Positions 24,116-33,140 are shown, counted from the first letter of the stretch. The stretch is DNA of 64,000 nt from Oscillospiraceae bacterium (GCA_017537045.1 JAFYLN010000096.1:1-64000), one strand, 5' to 3'. Translations and numbers: made by a program. Notes: a model not told the origin generated them from the letters alone.

Positions 24116-25015
24116 CTATGCCTTTTCCACTTTTTCAATGCGGGAATAGTACAACACACCGCCGATGATCAGCATATCACCGAGGAGCTGTAGTGGCTTG
24201 GGAATCTCGTGAAAAAGAAAACCTGCCAGAACGGCAGCTACTACAGGCTCACACAGTTTGGAAGCAGATACAAAGGATGGGGAAAAGTATTTCAAACACC
24301 AACTGAAGATGCTGTGACCAAGAATAGTTGAGAAGACAGCAAGAAGCAGCCCGACGAGAGCCGGGGCAGTGCCGAATTCAAATAGGCCGTATTTCTGGGT
24401 AGCGCATATAACCAGTAGTGCGATTGCACAAGCCCAATATACGATATAGGTATAGACAGAAGTGGACACCTTTTCACGCACAACACGACCGAGCAGCATA
24501 TAGGCCGCCACAGCAATTGCTGCCAACAGCGCAAGAATATCGCCATACAGGTGCGTACCGGAAGATGAATCGGCAAAAGCGATCAGTGCACTGCCGGAAA
24601 TGGTAATGGCAATCGCCGCCATGGCTTTTCTTGAGATTTTGCCTTTCAGAAGCAGCCAGAAGCCAAGACTGACCCAGATCACTTCCGTGCAAACGATGGT
24701 TGCAGAACTGGCGACGGAGGTATGACACAAGGATTCAAACCACAGTGCAAAATGTACAGCAAGGAACAGGCCACTCAGGCTGCTTAAGAATATATTTCCG
24801 GGGGTCGTACCCGCCAGCTCCTGCCGTAACTCCCGTTTTCCCAATACCACAGGACTCATGAGAATCACAGTCCACAGCAGCCGCCATGCAGCAGTCACCG
24901 CTGAGGGAGCAGGGGAGTATTTTACAAAAATCGATGACAAAGAGATTCCGATAACGCCGATAATAATCAGCGAAAACGGATGCTTTTCGAAGTACTTCAA
25001 GTCATATCCACACAC
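24116..25015 (-). CDS. EamA/DMT-family transporter
   Basis: A membrane transporter of the drug/metabolite superfamily, about 299 residues with ten predicted helices in two EamA repeats (roughly residues 10-140 and 155-290). It probably exports or imports a small metabolite; the substrate is not predictable. The frame is open to 25084, but a promoter lies inside that extension (25035-25063), so translation must start later: GTG 25015, just after AGGAAA, is chosen, with TTG 25000 as alternative. SSIFVKYSPAPSAVTAAWR is typical of the first repeat. Confidence 0.8.
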   Translation of the reverse strand: MCGYDLKYFEKHPFSLIIIGVIGISLSSIFVKYSPAPSAVTAAWRLLWTVILMSPVVLGKRELRQELAGTTPGNIFLSSLSGLFLAVHFALWFESLCHTSVASSATIVCTEVIWVSLGFWLLLKGKISRKAMAAIAITISGSALIAFADSSSGTHLYGDILALLAAIAVAAYMLLGRVVREKVSTSVYTYIVYWACAIALLVICATQKYGLFEFGTAPALVGLLLAVFSTILGHSIFSWCLKYFSPSFVSASKLCEPVVAAVLAGFLFHEIPKPLQLLGDMLIIGGVLYYSRIEKVEKA

Positions 25016-25034
25016 TTTCCTGAATGCTGCACAC

Positions 25035-25063
25035 AGTATAGCACGAATTATTTTCTGGTGCAA
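25035..25063 (-). promoter_or_regulatory. Sigma-A-type promoter of the EamA transporter gene
   Basis: On the minus strand: TTGCAC (25063-25058), 17-base spacer, TATACT (25040-25035) with a TG extension. It decides against the longer frame of the downstream gene. Confidence 0.78.
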
Positions 25064-25113
25064 TGGCATTGGAAAAAACATCAAAAGAATGTAAAAATTT
25101 TTGTAAAAAGTGC

Positions 25114-25142
25114 TTGATTTTTATTTGTCTGCATGCTATACT
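25114..25142 (+). promoter_or_regulatory. Sigma-A-type promoter of rplS
   Basis: TTGATT (25114-25119), 17-base spacer, TATACT (25137-25142) with a TG extension; transcription would start near 25149. Confidence 0.82.
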
Positions 25143-25159
25143 AAATCGGTCTGAAATCA

Positions 25160-25201
25160 AGGTGAGTCCTCTGCGGAGTGGAGCTCGCGCATGAACGCCT
25201 A
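25160..25201 (+). promoter_or_regulatory. Structured leader of rplS (L19-leader candidate)
   Basis: A compact stem: AGGTG pairs with CGCCT, GAG with CTC and an inner CTC-TGCG-GAG tip, between the promoter and the rplS ribosome site. Leaders of this kind upstream of rplS are known in Firmicutes and are thought to let L19 control its own synthesis. I match it by position and shape only. Confidence 0.45.
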
Positions 25202-25223
25202 ATATTTTAAGGAGGACAAAGAA

Positions 25224-25565
25224 ATGGATCTGTTAAAGGCACTGAACAGCCAGTACATGAAGGAAGAACTGCCCGAAGCAAAGGTCGGCGACACCGTTCG
25301 TGTTCATGTTCGCATCAAGGAAGGCTCTCGCGAGCGTATTCAGGTTTTCGAAGGCACCGTCATTGCCCGTAAGCACGGCGGTATCGCTGAGACCATCACT
25401 GTTCGTCGTATTTCCTACGGCGTTGGCTGCGAGAAGGTTTTCCCCCTGCATTCTCCCAACGTTGCAATGATCGAAACTGTCCGCAAGGGCAAGGTTCGCC
25501 GTGCAAAGCTGTACTACCTGCGCGACCGCTTCGGCAAGGCTGCAAAGGTCAAGGAGAGAGTCTAA
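25224..25565 (+). CDS. rplS: 50S ribosomal protein L19
   Basis: Large-subunit ribosomal protein at the interface with the small subunit. 113 residues, normal size. Typical sequence: [52 protein letters not shown], and basic C-terminal [18 protein letters not shown] lies eight bases before the ATG. Strong codon bias. It has its own promoter, leader and terminator, and heads the lepB-rbgA-rnhB-yraN cluster found in many Firmicutes. Confidence 0.97.
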   Translation: MDLLKALNSQYMKEELPEAKVGDTVRVHVRIKEGSRERIQVFEGTVIARKHGGIAETITVRRISYGVGCEKVFPLHSPNVAMIETVRKGKVRRAKLYYLRDRFGKAAKVKERV

Positions 25566-25580
25566 TTTGCAATGCAATAA

Positions 25581-25608
25581 AAAGAGAGGGCTTTTGCCCT
25601 CTTTTTTT
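25581..25608 (+). terminator. Terminator of rplS
   Basis: AGAGGGC, TTTT loop, GCCCTCT, then seven T; 16 bases after the rplS stop. Confidence 0.92.
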
Positions 25609-25645
25609 ATTACTTTTGTGATTTATTTAAATTTGAAAAACAGTC

Positions 25646-25674
25646 TTTTCAGATTGGGAAATTTTGTGTATAAT
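25646..25674 (+). promoter_or_regulatory. Promoter of the lepB operon
   Basis: TTTTCA (25646-25651), 17-base spacer, TATAAT (25669-25674), 57 bases before the lepB start. Confidence 0.6.
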
Positions 25675-25730
25675 ATATCCCGAATTTGTATGCGCTATAT
25701 TTTGCACATTGACATAGAGGAGGTAGCGCT

Positions 25731-26342
25731 GTGGCTGCTGAAGATATTAAAAAGAAGAATGAAGAGGAACCGCTCTCCTTTGAACAAAACGTCATACTTT
25801 ATCTGCATGATATGATCCATCTGCTTGCAGTCGTCATGATTGTCTTTGTTCTGCTGTTTCGGATCGTGATTGTGTCCGGTTCGTCCATGTATTCCACTCT
25901 GCACGATGGTGACTGGCTGTTGGTGAGCGGTTCTGTATTTTATAAAGAACCGCAGGCCGGTGACATCATCGTTGCAAGCAAGGATTCCTTTAATTCCGGT
26001 GAGGCCATTATAAAGCGTGTCATTGCCACCGAGGGACAGACCGTGGATATTGATTTTGAAAAGGGCATCGTCTATGTGGACGGTATTGCCTTGCAGGAGG
26101 ATTATACTTATACGCCAACGAATATTGAGGAGGGCATTATTTTCCCGATCACAATTGCGGAAGACTGTATTTTTGCCATGGGAGATAACCGCAACGGCTC
26201 CCGGGACAGCCGCGATCCCTCCATCGGCATGATCGACAAACGGGAAATCCTTGGCAAGGCTGTATTCCTGCTGTTTCCCGGCACCGGCGAGAAGAGTAAT
26301 TCTGCCCCCAGAGATTTTGACAGAATTGGAGCAATCAAATAA
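25731..26342 (+). CDS. lepB: Signal peptidase I
   Basis: Membrane-anchored serine protease that removes signal peptides from exported proteins. 203 residues with one membrane segment at about 30-50 (LLAVVMIVFVLLFRIVIV), then the catalytic domain: Ser in SGSSMYSTL near residue 52 and Lys in IIKRVIATEG near residue 95, plus the MGDNRNGSRDSR box near 150. It starts at a GTG (25731) with GGAGG upstream. The TAA overlaps the ATG of rbgA by one base (TAATG). Confidence 0.94.
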   Translation: MAAEDIKKKNEEEPLSFEQNVILYLHDMIHLLAVVMIVFVLLFRIVIVSGSSMYSTLHDGDWLLVSGSVFYKEPQAGDIIVASKDSFNSGEAIIKRVIATEGQTVDIDFEKGIVYVDGIALQEDYTYTPTNIEEGIIFPITIAEDCIFAMGDNRNGSRDSRDPSIGMIDKREILGKAVFLLFPGTGEKSNSAPRDFDRIGAIK

Positions 26343-27208
26343 TGGAAGATAAAATGAACATTCAGTGGTATCCCGGCCACATGACCAAAACCCGCCGTCA
26401 GATCGAAGCGGATCTGAAGCAGGTGGATGCAGTCTGTGAGATCGTGGATGCCCGTATTCCCATATCCAGCCGCAATCCGGATATTGATTCCATCTGCGGC
26501 AATAAGCCCCGGGTCATCGTGCTCAACCGTATGGATCTGGCCGACCCTGCTGCCACCAAGCTGTGGGCAGCCTATTTCAAGAACAGGGGCATGACCGTCG
26601 TCTGTACTGACTGCAAGAGCCGTAAGGGCATTGCAGACTTTGCACCGGCTGTCCGAAATGCCTGCAGGGAAAAGATCGAGAGGGACAAGGCTCGTGGTAT
26701 GAACCGTGCTGTGCGCCTGATGGTGGTCGGTATCCCCAACGTGGGCAAATCCACCCTCATCAATCAGATCTCCGGCCGCAAGGGTGCCAAAGCGGAGAAC
26801 CGCCCCGGTGTCACCCGTGGCAAGCAGTGGGTCACCGTCGATTCCACCTTGCAGCTTCTGGACACCCCTGGCATCCTCTGGCCCAAATTTGAGGATCCGC
26901 AGGTGGGTCTGATGCTGGCAGCCACCGGAGCGGTGAAAGAGGATGTGATCGACATGGAGGAGCTGGCCTGCCGCCTGATGCAGCTTCTGTGGATCCGCTA
27001 TCCCGAAGCAATCCAGGAACGCTACGGTGTCGAGGGTGTGGAGGACGACTGTGATTTTCCCGGCTACGAGCTGCTGCTGCAGGCCGGCAGAAAGCGCGGC
27101 TTCCTGATGCGCGGTAATGAGATCAATACAGAGCGTATGGCAAAGGTGCTGGTCGACGAATACCGCAGCGGCAAACTGGGTCGCTTTACTCTGGAAATGC
27201 CGGAATAA
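26342..27208 (+). CDS. rbgA: Ribosome biogenesis GTPase RbgA (YlqF)
   Basis: Circularly permuted GTPase that helps late assembly of the 50S subunit. 288 residues. G motifs come in permuted order: G4 LNRMD near residue 60, then G1 GIPNVGKSTL near 129, G2 region RPGVTRGKQW near 155 and G3 DTPG near 178; the C-terminal RNA-binding helical domain follows. The N-terminus MNIQWYPGHMTKTRRQIEAD is characteristic. ATG 26342 overlaps the lepB stop; the ATG of MNIQWY four codons later is an alternative. Confidence 0.94.
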   Translation: MEDKMNIQWYPGHMTKTRRQIEADLKQVDAVCEIVDARIPISSRNPDIDSICGNKPRVIVLNRMDLADPAATKLWAAYFKNRGMTVVCTDCKSRKGIADFAPAVRNACREKIERDKARGMNRAVRLMVVGIPNVGKSTLINQISGRKGAKAENRPGVTRGKQWVTVDSTLQLLDTPGILWPKFEDPQVGLMLAATGAVKEDVIDMEELACRLMQLLWIRYPEAIQERYGVEGVEDDCDFPGYELLLQAGRKRGFLMRGNEINTERMAKVLVDEYRSGKLGRFTLEMPE

Positions 27209-27254
27209 TATAAAAAATCCACAGCGAAAGTGCTTAAAGAAAGGACGGATCCAT

Positions 27255-28052
27255 ATGGAAAGAATCATTGTTTTGCTGTGCATACTGCTTCTGCTTGCAG
27301 GCTGCGGTGCAAATGTGTCTGAATCCACAACATTAATGAAGAAACCTGAGACTGTGCTGTCCCATGAGATGGCCATGCTGGAAGGCTATGTTGTTATGGA
27401 CGAAGGTGATGTGCGGCACAATGCCGGAAACTGGTTTTCCTTTCTGAAAGCATGTGAAGCGGGTGACCCTGCAACAGTTACCGTTGTTGCATTTACATTG
27501 GAAGAAAACAGGTATACCTATGTAAAATATGACCTGTCCTTTGATGGAAAAAACTATCAGGTTGAGTATGAGAATGACGGAAAGATAATGAAAGATTCTG
27601 CTTCTGAGCTTGTTTATTCTTCCGGCAAACTGGACGCGTCGGCTGAACCTTATCGTGCTTACGAACGTTACTGCCTGAATGACCTGATTCTTTACAACGA
27701 CCTGATCGCTGAGCCGTCTTTTGAGGGTGTTAACGAGGTTCATCTGCATACCAAGGAGGGAGAACCGCCGCTGAAATCATATACCGGCGAGTCCCTTCAG
27801 CCTGTTTTGGAATTGTTGTGGGAAGCGGAGTATGTTCCTTCTGAACCCGAAAACTACGTATATGGTATGAAACTGCTGATGACAAACCGGGATGGAAAGG
27901 AACTTGTCATTGAACTGGATTTGAAGCAGGGTTATTACCGCTATGGAATGCAGAACTATTGCTACGGCGATGTGAGCAACATGCTTGCAGCATTGGGGCT
28001 GGAACAGTGGCCTGATTCTGTTTTGGAAGAATTTCATGAATTTTTGGATTGA
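27255..28052 (+). CDS. Lipoprotein of unknown function
   Basis: A 265-residue lipoprotein: MERIIVLLCILLLLAGC gives a short signal peptide with lipobox LLAGC. The mature part is acidic with many Tyr residues and mixed alpha/beta character (VEYENDGKIMKDSASELVYS, KELVIELDLKQGYYRYGMQN); I recognise no domain. The start at 27255 follows AAGGACGG; the frame is open from 27117 but that part overlaps rbgA. It sits between rbgA and rnhB, where clostridial clusters usually have no gene, so it may be a lineage-specific insertion. Confidence 0.78.
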   Translation: MERIIVLLCILLLLAGCGANVSESTTLMKKPETVLSHEMAMLEGYVVMDEGDVRHNAGNWFSFLKACEAGDPATVTVVAFTLEENRYTYVKYDLSFDGKNYQVEYENDGKIMKDSASELVYSSGKLDASAEPYRAYERYCLNDLILYNDLIAEPSFEGVNEVHLHTKEGEPPLKSYTGESLQPVLELLWEAEYVPSEPENYVYGMKLLMTNRDGKELVIELDLKQGYYRYGMQNYCYGDVSNMLAALGLEQWPDSVLEEFHEFLD

Positions 28053-28061
28053 GGATACAGT

Positions 28062-28676
28062 ATGAGCAACGTGAATATGTGGGAAATTGAAAACAGCCTT
28101 TATTCCAATGGCTTTAAAGTGATCTGCGGCGTGGATGAAGCAGGCCGTGGCCCGCTGGCAGGTCCTGTGTGTGCGGCAGCGGTGATCCTGCCTGCCCATC
28201 TTGAAATTCCCGGCCTGACCGATTCCAAGAAACTGTCCGACAAGAAGCGCCGGGAACTGTTTCCTGTTATCAAAGAGCAGGCAATTGCCTACGGTATCGG
28301 CCTTGCCTCCCATGAGGAAATCGACGAGATCAACATTTTGCAGGCCACCTACCTTGCCATGGAGCGTGCGATGGCACAGCTTGCTGTCAAGCCGGATATT
28401 GTGCTGATTGATGGCAACCGGGCTAAGGATTTTGGCCTGCCGGTTCGTACGGTCGTCAAAGGTGACAGCCTCAGTATGAATATCGCAGCCGCGTCCATCC
28501 TGGCAAAGGTGACCCGTGATGACCTGATGCTGGAACTGGCGCAGCAGTATCCGCAGTACGGCTTTGAGATACATAAGGGCTATGGCACAAAGGCTCATTA
28601 CGAAGCCCTGCGTACCCATGGCGCATCACCCATTCACCGCCAAAGCTTCCTGAAGAAATTCTATGGGGAAAAGTAA
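28062..28676 (+). CDS. rnhB: Ribonuclease HII
   Basis: Cuts RNA in RNA/DNA hybrids, including single ribonucleotides left in DNA. 204 residues. The catalytic acids are in CGVDEAGRGPLAGPV (Asp and Glu near 24-25), LIDGNRA (Asp near 117) and AAASILAKVTRDD (Asp near 142); HKGYGTKAHYEAL is the usual C-terminal feature. A GAGG-type site precedes the ATG. The end overlaps yraN by 14 bases. Confidence 0.95.
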   Translation: MSNVNMWEIENSLYSNGFKVICGVDEAGRGPLAGPVCAAAVILPAHLEIPGLTDSKKLSDKKRRELFPVIKEQAIAYGIGLASHEEIDEINILQATYLAMERAMAQLAVKPDIVLIDGNRAKDFGLPVRTVVKGDSLSMNIAAASILAKVTRDDLMLELAQQYPQYGFEIHKGYGTKAHYEALRTHGASPIHRQSFLKKFYGEK

Positions 28677-29028
28677 TATTATTGGAGCCTGGGGTGAGGA
28701 GAGGGCTGCACAGTATCTCAAGAAGAATCACTACACGCTGGTTGCAGCGGGTTATTCCTGCAAATTTGGTGAGATTGATCTGATCGTCAGAGATCGGAAA
28801 TACCTTGTCTTTGTGGAAGTGAAGCTGCGTAAGAGCGCAAAGTTTGCACAGGCACTGGAATATGTAGACCGCCGCAAACAGGACAGGATCCGCATGACAG
28901 CTTCCATGTATCTGTCGGAAAACCCAACAAAACTTCAACCACGCTTTGACGTGATCGAAATTTACGCCCCGCAGGGGACTTTGACGTTAGAACCTGAAAT
29001 CTGTCATCTGGAGGATGCGTTCCAATGA
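28663..29028 (+). CDS. YraN family (UPF0102) endonuclease-like protein
   Basis: A 121-residue protein with the nuclease-like core of the YraN/UPF0102 family: GAWGEERAAQYLKK at the N-terminus, FGEIDLIVRD (Asp near 39) and VFVEVKLRKS (Glu-x-Lys near 52-54). A Holliday-junction-resolvase-like fold is established for the family, but its role is not. It overlaps rnhB by 14 bases and the dipeptidase gene by four (ATGA), as part of one transcription unit; the rnhB-yraN pairing is widespread. Confidence 0.9.
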   Translation: MGKSNIIGAWGEERAAQYLKKNHYTLVAAGYSCKFGEIDLIVRDRKYLVFVEVKLRKSAKFAQALEYVDRRKQDRIRMTASMYLSENPTKLQPRFDVIEIYAPQGTLTLEPEICHLEDAFQ

Positions 29029-29978
29029 ATATACCTGTTTTTGACCTGCATTGTGATACCGTTACAAAATTACTTGGCCGTGATCTTTCCGCCAGCATAT
29101 CTCTGCGCAGTAATCAGCTGCACATTGATCTGGAACGGATGAAGAGTTATCCCGGCTATGCCCAGTGCTTTGGATTCTGGTCCACTACCGGTCTGCCCTT
29201 ACCGAAGGGATTGAAAGCCGAAGATATCTTTTGGCGTGAAGTCAGTGTGCTGCAGGATCAGATTGATAAGAACAGTGACTTGATCCGTCAGGCACGAAAC
29301 GGTGAAGATTTGCGTAAAAATCTGGCGGGGGACTTTATCTCTGCAATTTTTACACTGGAGGGTCCGGCCTGTATCGGCTTTGACCCAGCAAAACTTGAAA
29401 AGCTCCATAAACTGGGTTTTCGGATCTCAACGCTGGGCTGGAATGAGAACAACAGCCTGACCGGATCGCATGTGACCGGCGGCGGCCTGACCAAGCGGGG
29501 CAGGGAATATGTGAAAGAATGCCAGCGTTTGGGTATTCTTGTGGATGTGAGCCATATCAGTGACGAAGGCTTCTGGCAGATCATTGAAATGACTGAGGCA
29601 CCTGTGATTGCGACGCATTCCAACAGCCGTAAGGTTTGTGCTGACAGCCGCAATCTGACCGATGAAATGTTCCGCGCCATTTGTTCCACCGGCGGTGTGG
29701 CAGGTTTTAATATGTGCGCCGATTTTGTGGGCGCGAAGCCTACGCTGGATACTGCCTGTGACCATATTTTCCACTTCCTTGAACTGGATCCCGCAGGTAC
29801 ACATATTGCCATTGGCGGCGATCTTGATGGTATTTCTGAGATGCCGGAGGGATTCCACGGCGTTCAGGACTTTGGTAAGCTGGCAAAACGCCTGCTGGAA
29901 CGCGGTCTGGATGAATTGACTTTAAAACAGATTTTCTGGAGCAATGCACTGGGAGTGATCGATAAGTGCTCTATGTAA
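29025..29978 (+). CDS. Membrane-dipeptidase family (M19) zinc peptidase
   Basis: A 317-residue zinc dipeptidase of peptidase family M19. Metal ligands are visible: HCD in FDLHCDTVTK (residues 9-11), Glu in FTLEGPA near 113, His in VSHISD near 180, His in ATHSNSR near 201, and Asp in GGDLDGI near 266. No signal peptide, so probably cytosolic; it would cleave dipeptides, including some with D-residues. The ATG overlaps the yraN stop (ATGA) and its end overlaps the next gene by 13 bases. Confidence 0.9.
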   Translation: MNIPVFDLHCDTVTKLLGRDLSASISLRSNQLHIDLERMKSYPGYAQCFGFWSTTGLPLPKGLKAEDIFWREVSVLQDQIDKNSDLIRQARNGEDLRKNLAGDFISAIFTLEGPACIGFDPAKLEKLHKLGFRISTLGWNENNSLTGSHVTGGGLTKRGREYVKECQRLGILVDVSHISDEGFWQIIEMTEAPVIATHSNSRKVCADSRNLTDEMFRAICSTGGVAGFNMCADFVGAKPTLDTACDHIFHFLELDPAGTHIAIGGDLDGISEMPEGFHGVQDFGKLAKRLLERGLDELTLKQIFWSNALGVIDKCSM

Positions 29979-31003
29979 CCACCAGAGTCGGTCACGATGC
30001 CTATACAGCTTTCAGAGCGCTTTCAGAAAACCGTTGCCCGGAGGGTGGATTCTTCGTACCGATACAGTTTCCTTCTTTTGATCAAAAGCAGATTGAACAG
30101 CTGGCAGACAAATCATTTTCCCAGAACGTGTCGGAGGTTTTAAATCTCTTTTTCGGCACGCAGGTGAGCGGCCCGGATCTTGAATTGGGTATCGGCAGAT
30201 ATCCTGTGAAGCTGGTGGGCTTGAATGGAAAGATTACCGTGGCAAAAGCATGGCACAATCCTGTGTACCGCTTTGACCGGCTCGTATGCGGCGTTGAAAA
30301 AACAATCCGTCAATCTGATCAGACCAGCAAGACACCGTCTGACTGGCTAATGCTCGCCACACGAATCGGCGTACTCTTTGGCGTTTTCGGATTGATTTTA
30401 AAATGCGGCAATCTGCAAAAAGGGCAGAAGCTGGATATCGCTGTGCCCAGTGGTGATTTGTCAATGGTGATGGCTGCGTGGCATGCAAGAAGCATGGGAC
30501 TCCCGGTTGGAACGATCGTGTGCTGTTGTAATGAGAACACATCACTGTGGAACTTGCTCCACAAAGGGGAGCTTCGAACTGATATGCTGGCTGTGCGGAC
30601 GCATACGCCGGAGTGTGATTATACTGTCCCAGCAGATCTGGAAAGACTGGTTTTTGCAACGCTTGGACGCGAAGAAACGGAGCGCTTCTGTGGAACGAGC
30701 CGTATTGGCGGTACCTACTGTCTGGAACCGGAACAACGGGAATTGCTGCGGGATGGAATCCATGTCAGCGTTATCAGCAGCAAGCGAATGGCATCGACTA
30801 TTCCGAATCTCTATAAGACCACCGGCTTTATTGCAGATCCCTATACCGCGCTTGCCTACAGTGGTTTGTCTGATTACCGGGCAGCAACCGGTGCGAGCAG
30901 TCAGGCCTTGATCGTAGCGGAGGAAAGTCCATTTTTCTCATTGGAATTTATTGCAGCGTGCATGAACCTCACGCCTGCGGAACTGAAAAAACAACTGGAA
31001 TAA
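29966..31003 (+). CDS. Threonine-synthase-like protein lacking the PLP lysine (probable pseudoenzyme)
   Basis: A 345-residue relative of threonine synthase (class with N-terminal YVTTRVGH and PEGGFFVP), where true enzymes have about 490. Regions that align: the N-terminal domain, IAVPSGDLSMVMAAWHARSM followed by GLPVGTIVCCCNEN (as VVPTGNFGNILAGYYAKKMG in real enzymes), and YKTTGFIADPYTALAYSGL. Where the PLP-binding FHGPTxAFKD should stand, this protein reads AWHNPVYRFDRL with no Lys, and the TSGDTG phosphate-binding part is gone. It therefore should not make threonine. It starts at GTG 29966 within the dipeptidase gene (GGGAG upstream). Role unknown, perhaps regulatory. Confidence 0.72.
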   Translation: MLYVTTRVGHDAYTAFRALSENRCPEGGFFVPIQFPSFDQKQIEQLADKSFSQNVSEVLNLFFGTQVSGPDLELGIGRYPVKLVGLNGKITVAKAWHNPVYRFDRLVCGVEKTIRQSDQTSKTPSDWLMLATRIGVLFGVFGLILKCGNLQKGQKLDIAVPSGDLSMVMAAWHARSMGLPVGTIVCCCNENTSLWNLLHKGELRTDMLAVRTHTPECDYTVPADLERLVFATLGREETERFCGTSRIGGTYCLEPEQRELLRDGIHVSVISSKRMASTIPNLYKTTGFIADPYTALAYSGLSDYRAATGASSQALIVAEESPFFSLEFIAACMNLTPAELKKQLE

Positions 31004-31019
31004 AGAAAGAGGGGAATAC

Positions 31020-31709
31020 ATGGCACTGTATGCAATCGGAGACCTCCACTTGTGTCTGGGTGCACCGAAGCCGATGGACATTTTCGGCGGAGCATGGACT
31101 GGCTATATGGAAAAACTCAGGCAGGGCATGAGTACCATCGGTTCTGATGATACAACCGTGCTTCTGGGAGATCTGAGCTGGGCGCTGGATCTGCAGTCTG
31201 CGCAGCCTGATTTTGCATGGATCAATGAAATTCCCGGCCGTAAGATCATTCTCAAAGGCAACCATGACTATTGGTGGAGCACAGCGTCGAAATTCTATAA
31301 ATTCTGTAATGAGAACGGCTTCTCGGATATGCATATCCTGAACAATAATTTCTATGAATACGGTGACTGGGCGATCTGTGGAACCCGCGGATGGTTCTTT
31401 GAAGAAGAGCGTAGTGGTGCCCACGATGAAAAGGTGTTCCGCCGGGAGCTTTGCCGGCTGGAAAGTTCTTTGAAAGCGGCAGGTGACAGAAATAAAATGG
31501 TATTTCTGCACTATCCGCCCCGATACAAAGGGTATGAGTGCAGAGAGATCCTGGAACTTTTGAAAAAGTATGAAGTACGGAGCTGCTATTATGGACATCT
31601 TCATGGCGGAAGCCATAATCTTGCTATGCAGGGGCAGTGGGATGGGATCGAATTCCGCCTAGTGGCGGCGGATTACCTTGGATTCAGGCCTCAATTGGTA
31701 ATTTTATAA
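31020..31709 (+). CDS. Calcineurin-like metallophosphoesterase
   Basis: A 229-residue two-metal phosphoesterase. Motifs in order: GDLHLCLG at 7-14, GDLSWALD near 50, GNHDYWW near 80, a His in FLHYPPRYKG near 164 and GHLHGGSHN near 196. Cytoplasmic; the substrate is unknown and the class covers nucleotide, protein and phosphodiester targets. AGAGGGG precedes the ATG. Last gene of the lepB cluster; the tig promoter follows. Confidence 0.85.
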   Translation: MALYAIGDLHLCLGAPKPMDIFGGAWTGYMEKLRQGMSTIGSDDTTVLLGDLSWALDLQSAQPDFAWINEIPGRKIILKGNHDYWWSTASKFYKFCNENGFSDMHILNNNFYEYGDWAICGTRGWFFEEERSGAHDEKVFRRELCRLESSLKAAGDRNKMVFLHYPPRYKGYECREILELLKKYEVRSCYYGHLHGGSHNLAMQGQWDGIEFRLVAADYLGFRPQLVIL

Positions 31710-31728
31710 AGTTTTTTCAAAAAAAGTG

Positions 31729-31757
31729 TGGACAAGCGTCACTTTCTTTGATAGAAT
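31729..31757 (+). promoter_or_regulatory. Sigma-A-type promoter of tig
   Basis: TGGACA (31729-31734), 17-base spacer, TAGAAT (31752-31757), 65 bases before the start codon. Confidence 0.72.
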
Positions 31758-31821
31758 GTTACGGCTTAATAAATATAAAATGGTTTCGCTATGTGAACCG
31801 CTTTTAGGAGGATAATTAACC

Positions 31822-33108
31822 ATGAATGTTAAGAGCATTGAAAAGAACGGCAATCAGGCCACCATCGTTGTCGAGATCGACAAGGAACTGATGGAAAAGG
31901 GCGTTAACGCCGCTTACATGAAGGCCCGTAAGCAGATCATGATCCCTGGCTTCCGTAAGGGCAAGGCACCCCGTAAGATGATCGAGGCCATGTACGGCGC
32001 TCATGTTTTCTATGAAGATGGTCTGGAAGAAATCTTCCCTCAGGTCTACCAGTTTGCAGTTGTCGAGCAGGATGTGAAGGCTATTGGCCGTCCCAGCCTG
32101 ACTGACATGGACATCAATGAAGAAAACATCGTTACCCTGACTCTGACCACCGAGGTCTACCCTGAGGTTACTCTGGGTCAGTACAAGGGCCTGGAGATTG
32201 AGCAGGCTCCTGTTGAGGTTACCGATGCACAGGTCGATGCTGAGCTGGACCGTATGGCTCAGAACGTTGCTTCCACCGAGGTCGTTGAGAAGGCTGCCGA
32301 GATGGGCGACACCGCAAACATCGACTTCGAAGGCTTTGACAATGGCGTTCCTTTCGATGGCGGCAAGGGTGACAATTTTGATCTGAAGCTGGGCAGCGGC
32401 CAGTTTGTTCCCGGTTTTGAAGAGCAGGTTGTCGGCATGACCGCAGGCGAGGAGAAGGACATCAACATCACCTTCCCCGAGAACTATACTCCCGAGCTGG
32501 CTGGCAAGCCCGTTGTCTTCCATGTCAAGCTGAACAAGGTCACTGTTACCACTGTTCCCGCTTTGGACGATGAGTTTGCAAAGGACGTTTCCGAGTTCGA
32601 CACTCTGGAGGAACTGAAGGCAGATATCCGTGCAAAGGCTCTGGAGAATGCCCAGAAGCAGGCTGCTACCGCATTCGAGAATGCAGTTGTCGAGAAGGCT
32701 GCTGAGAACACCTCTGTTGAGATGCCCGCTGCTCTGATCGAGGCCGAGCTGGACAACCAGATGGAGCGCTTCGCATATCAGCTGCAGATGAGCGGCTACT
32801 CCATGGAAGCATATGCTCAGATGATGGGCGGCGATGTTTCCACCATGCGCAATGCATTCCGTCCTGCTGCCGAGAAGCAGGCTAAGATCAATGTCACTCT
32901 GGCAAAGATCGTTGAGGCCGAGGGCATTACCGTTTCCGAGGATGAGATCGCTGCCGAATACGAGGCTCTGGCCAAGCAGTATGAGCTGGAGACTGCAAAG
33001 GTCAAGGAGATGGTTCCCGTTGAGGAAGTCAAGGCTTCTCTGGAGAACCGCAAGGTCATCAAGACCATCGTTGACTCCGCTGTTGCAGTTGCTCCCAAGG
33101 CTGAGTAA
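31822..33108 (+). CDS. tig: Trigger factor
   Basis: Ribosome-bound chaperone with peptidyl-prolyl isomerase activity. 428 residues, normal size. The N-terminal ribosome-docking domain has the signature GFRKGKAPRK near residue 41; the FKBP-type domain (about 155-240) contains GDTANIDFEGF and GQFVPGFEEQVVGM; the helical C-terminal arms follow. TAGGAGG precedes the ATG. Codon choice is highly biased, as expected for an abundant protein. It leads the common tig-clpP-clpX-lon order. Confidence 0.97.
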   Translation: MNVKSIEKNGNQATIVVEIDKELMEKGVNAAYMKARKQIMIPGFRKGKAPRKMIEAMYGAHVFYEDGLEEIFPQVYQFAVVEQDVKAIGRPSLTDMDINEENIVTLTLTTEVYPEVTLGQYKGLEIEQAPVEVTDAQVDAELDRMAQNVASTEVVEKAAEMGDTANIDFEGFDNGVPFDGGKGDNFDLKLGSGQFVPGFEEQVVGMTAGEEKDINITFPENYTPELAGKPVVFHVKLNKVTVTTVPALDDEFAKDVSEFDTLEELKADIRAKALENAQKQAATAFENAVVEKAAENTSVEMPAALIEAELDNQMERFAYQLQMSGYSMEAYAQMMGGDVSTMRNAFRPAAEKQAKINVTLAKIVEAEGITVSEDEIAAEYEALAKQYELETAKVKEMVPVEEVKASLENRKVIKTIVDSAVAVAPKAE

Positions 33109-33140
33109 TTAAAACCATATACTCACGGCGAGGAATAACT

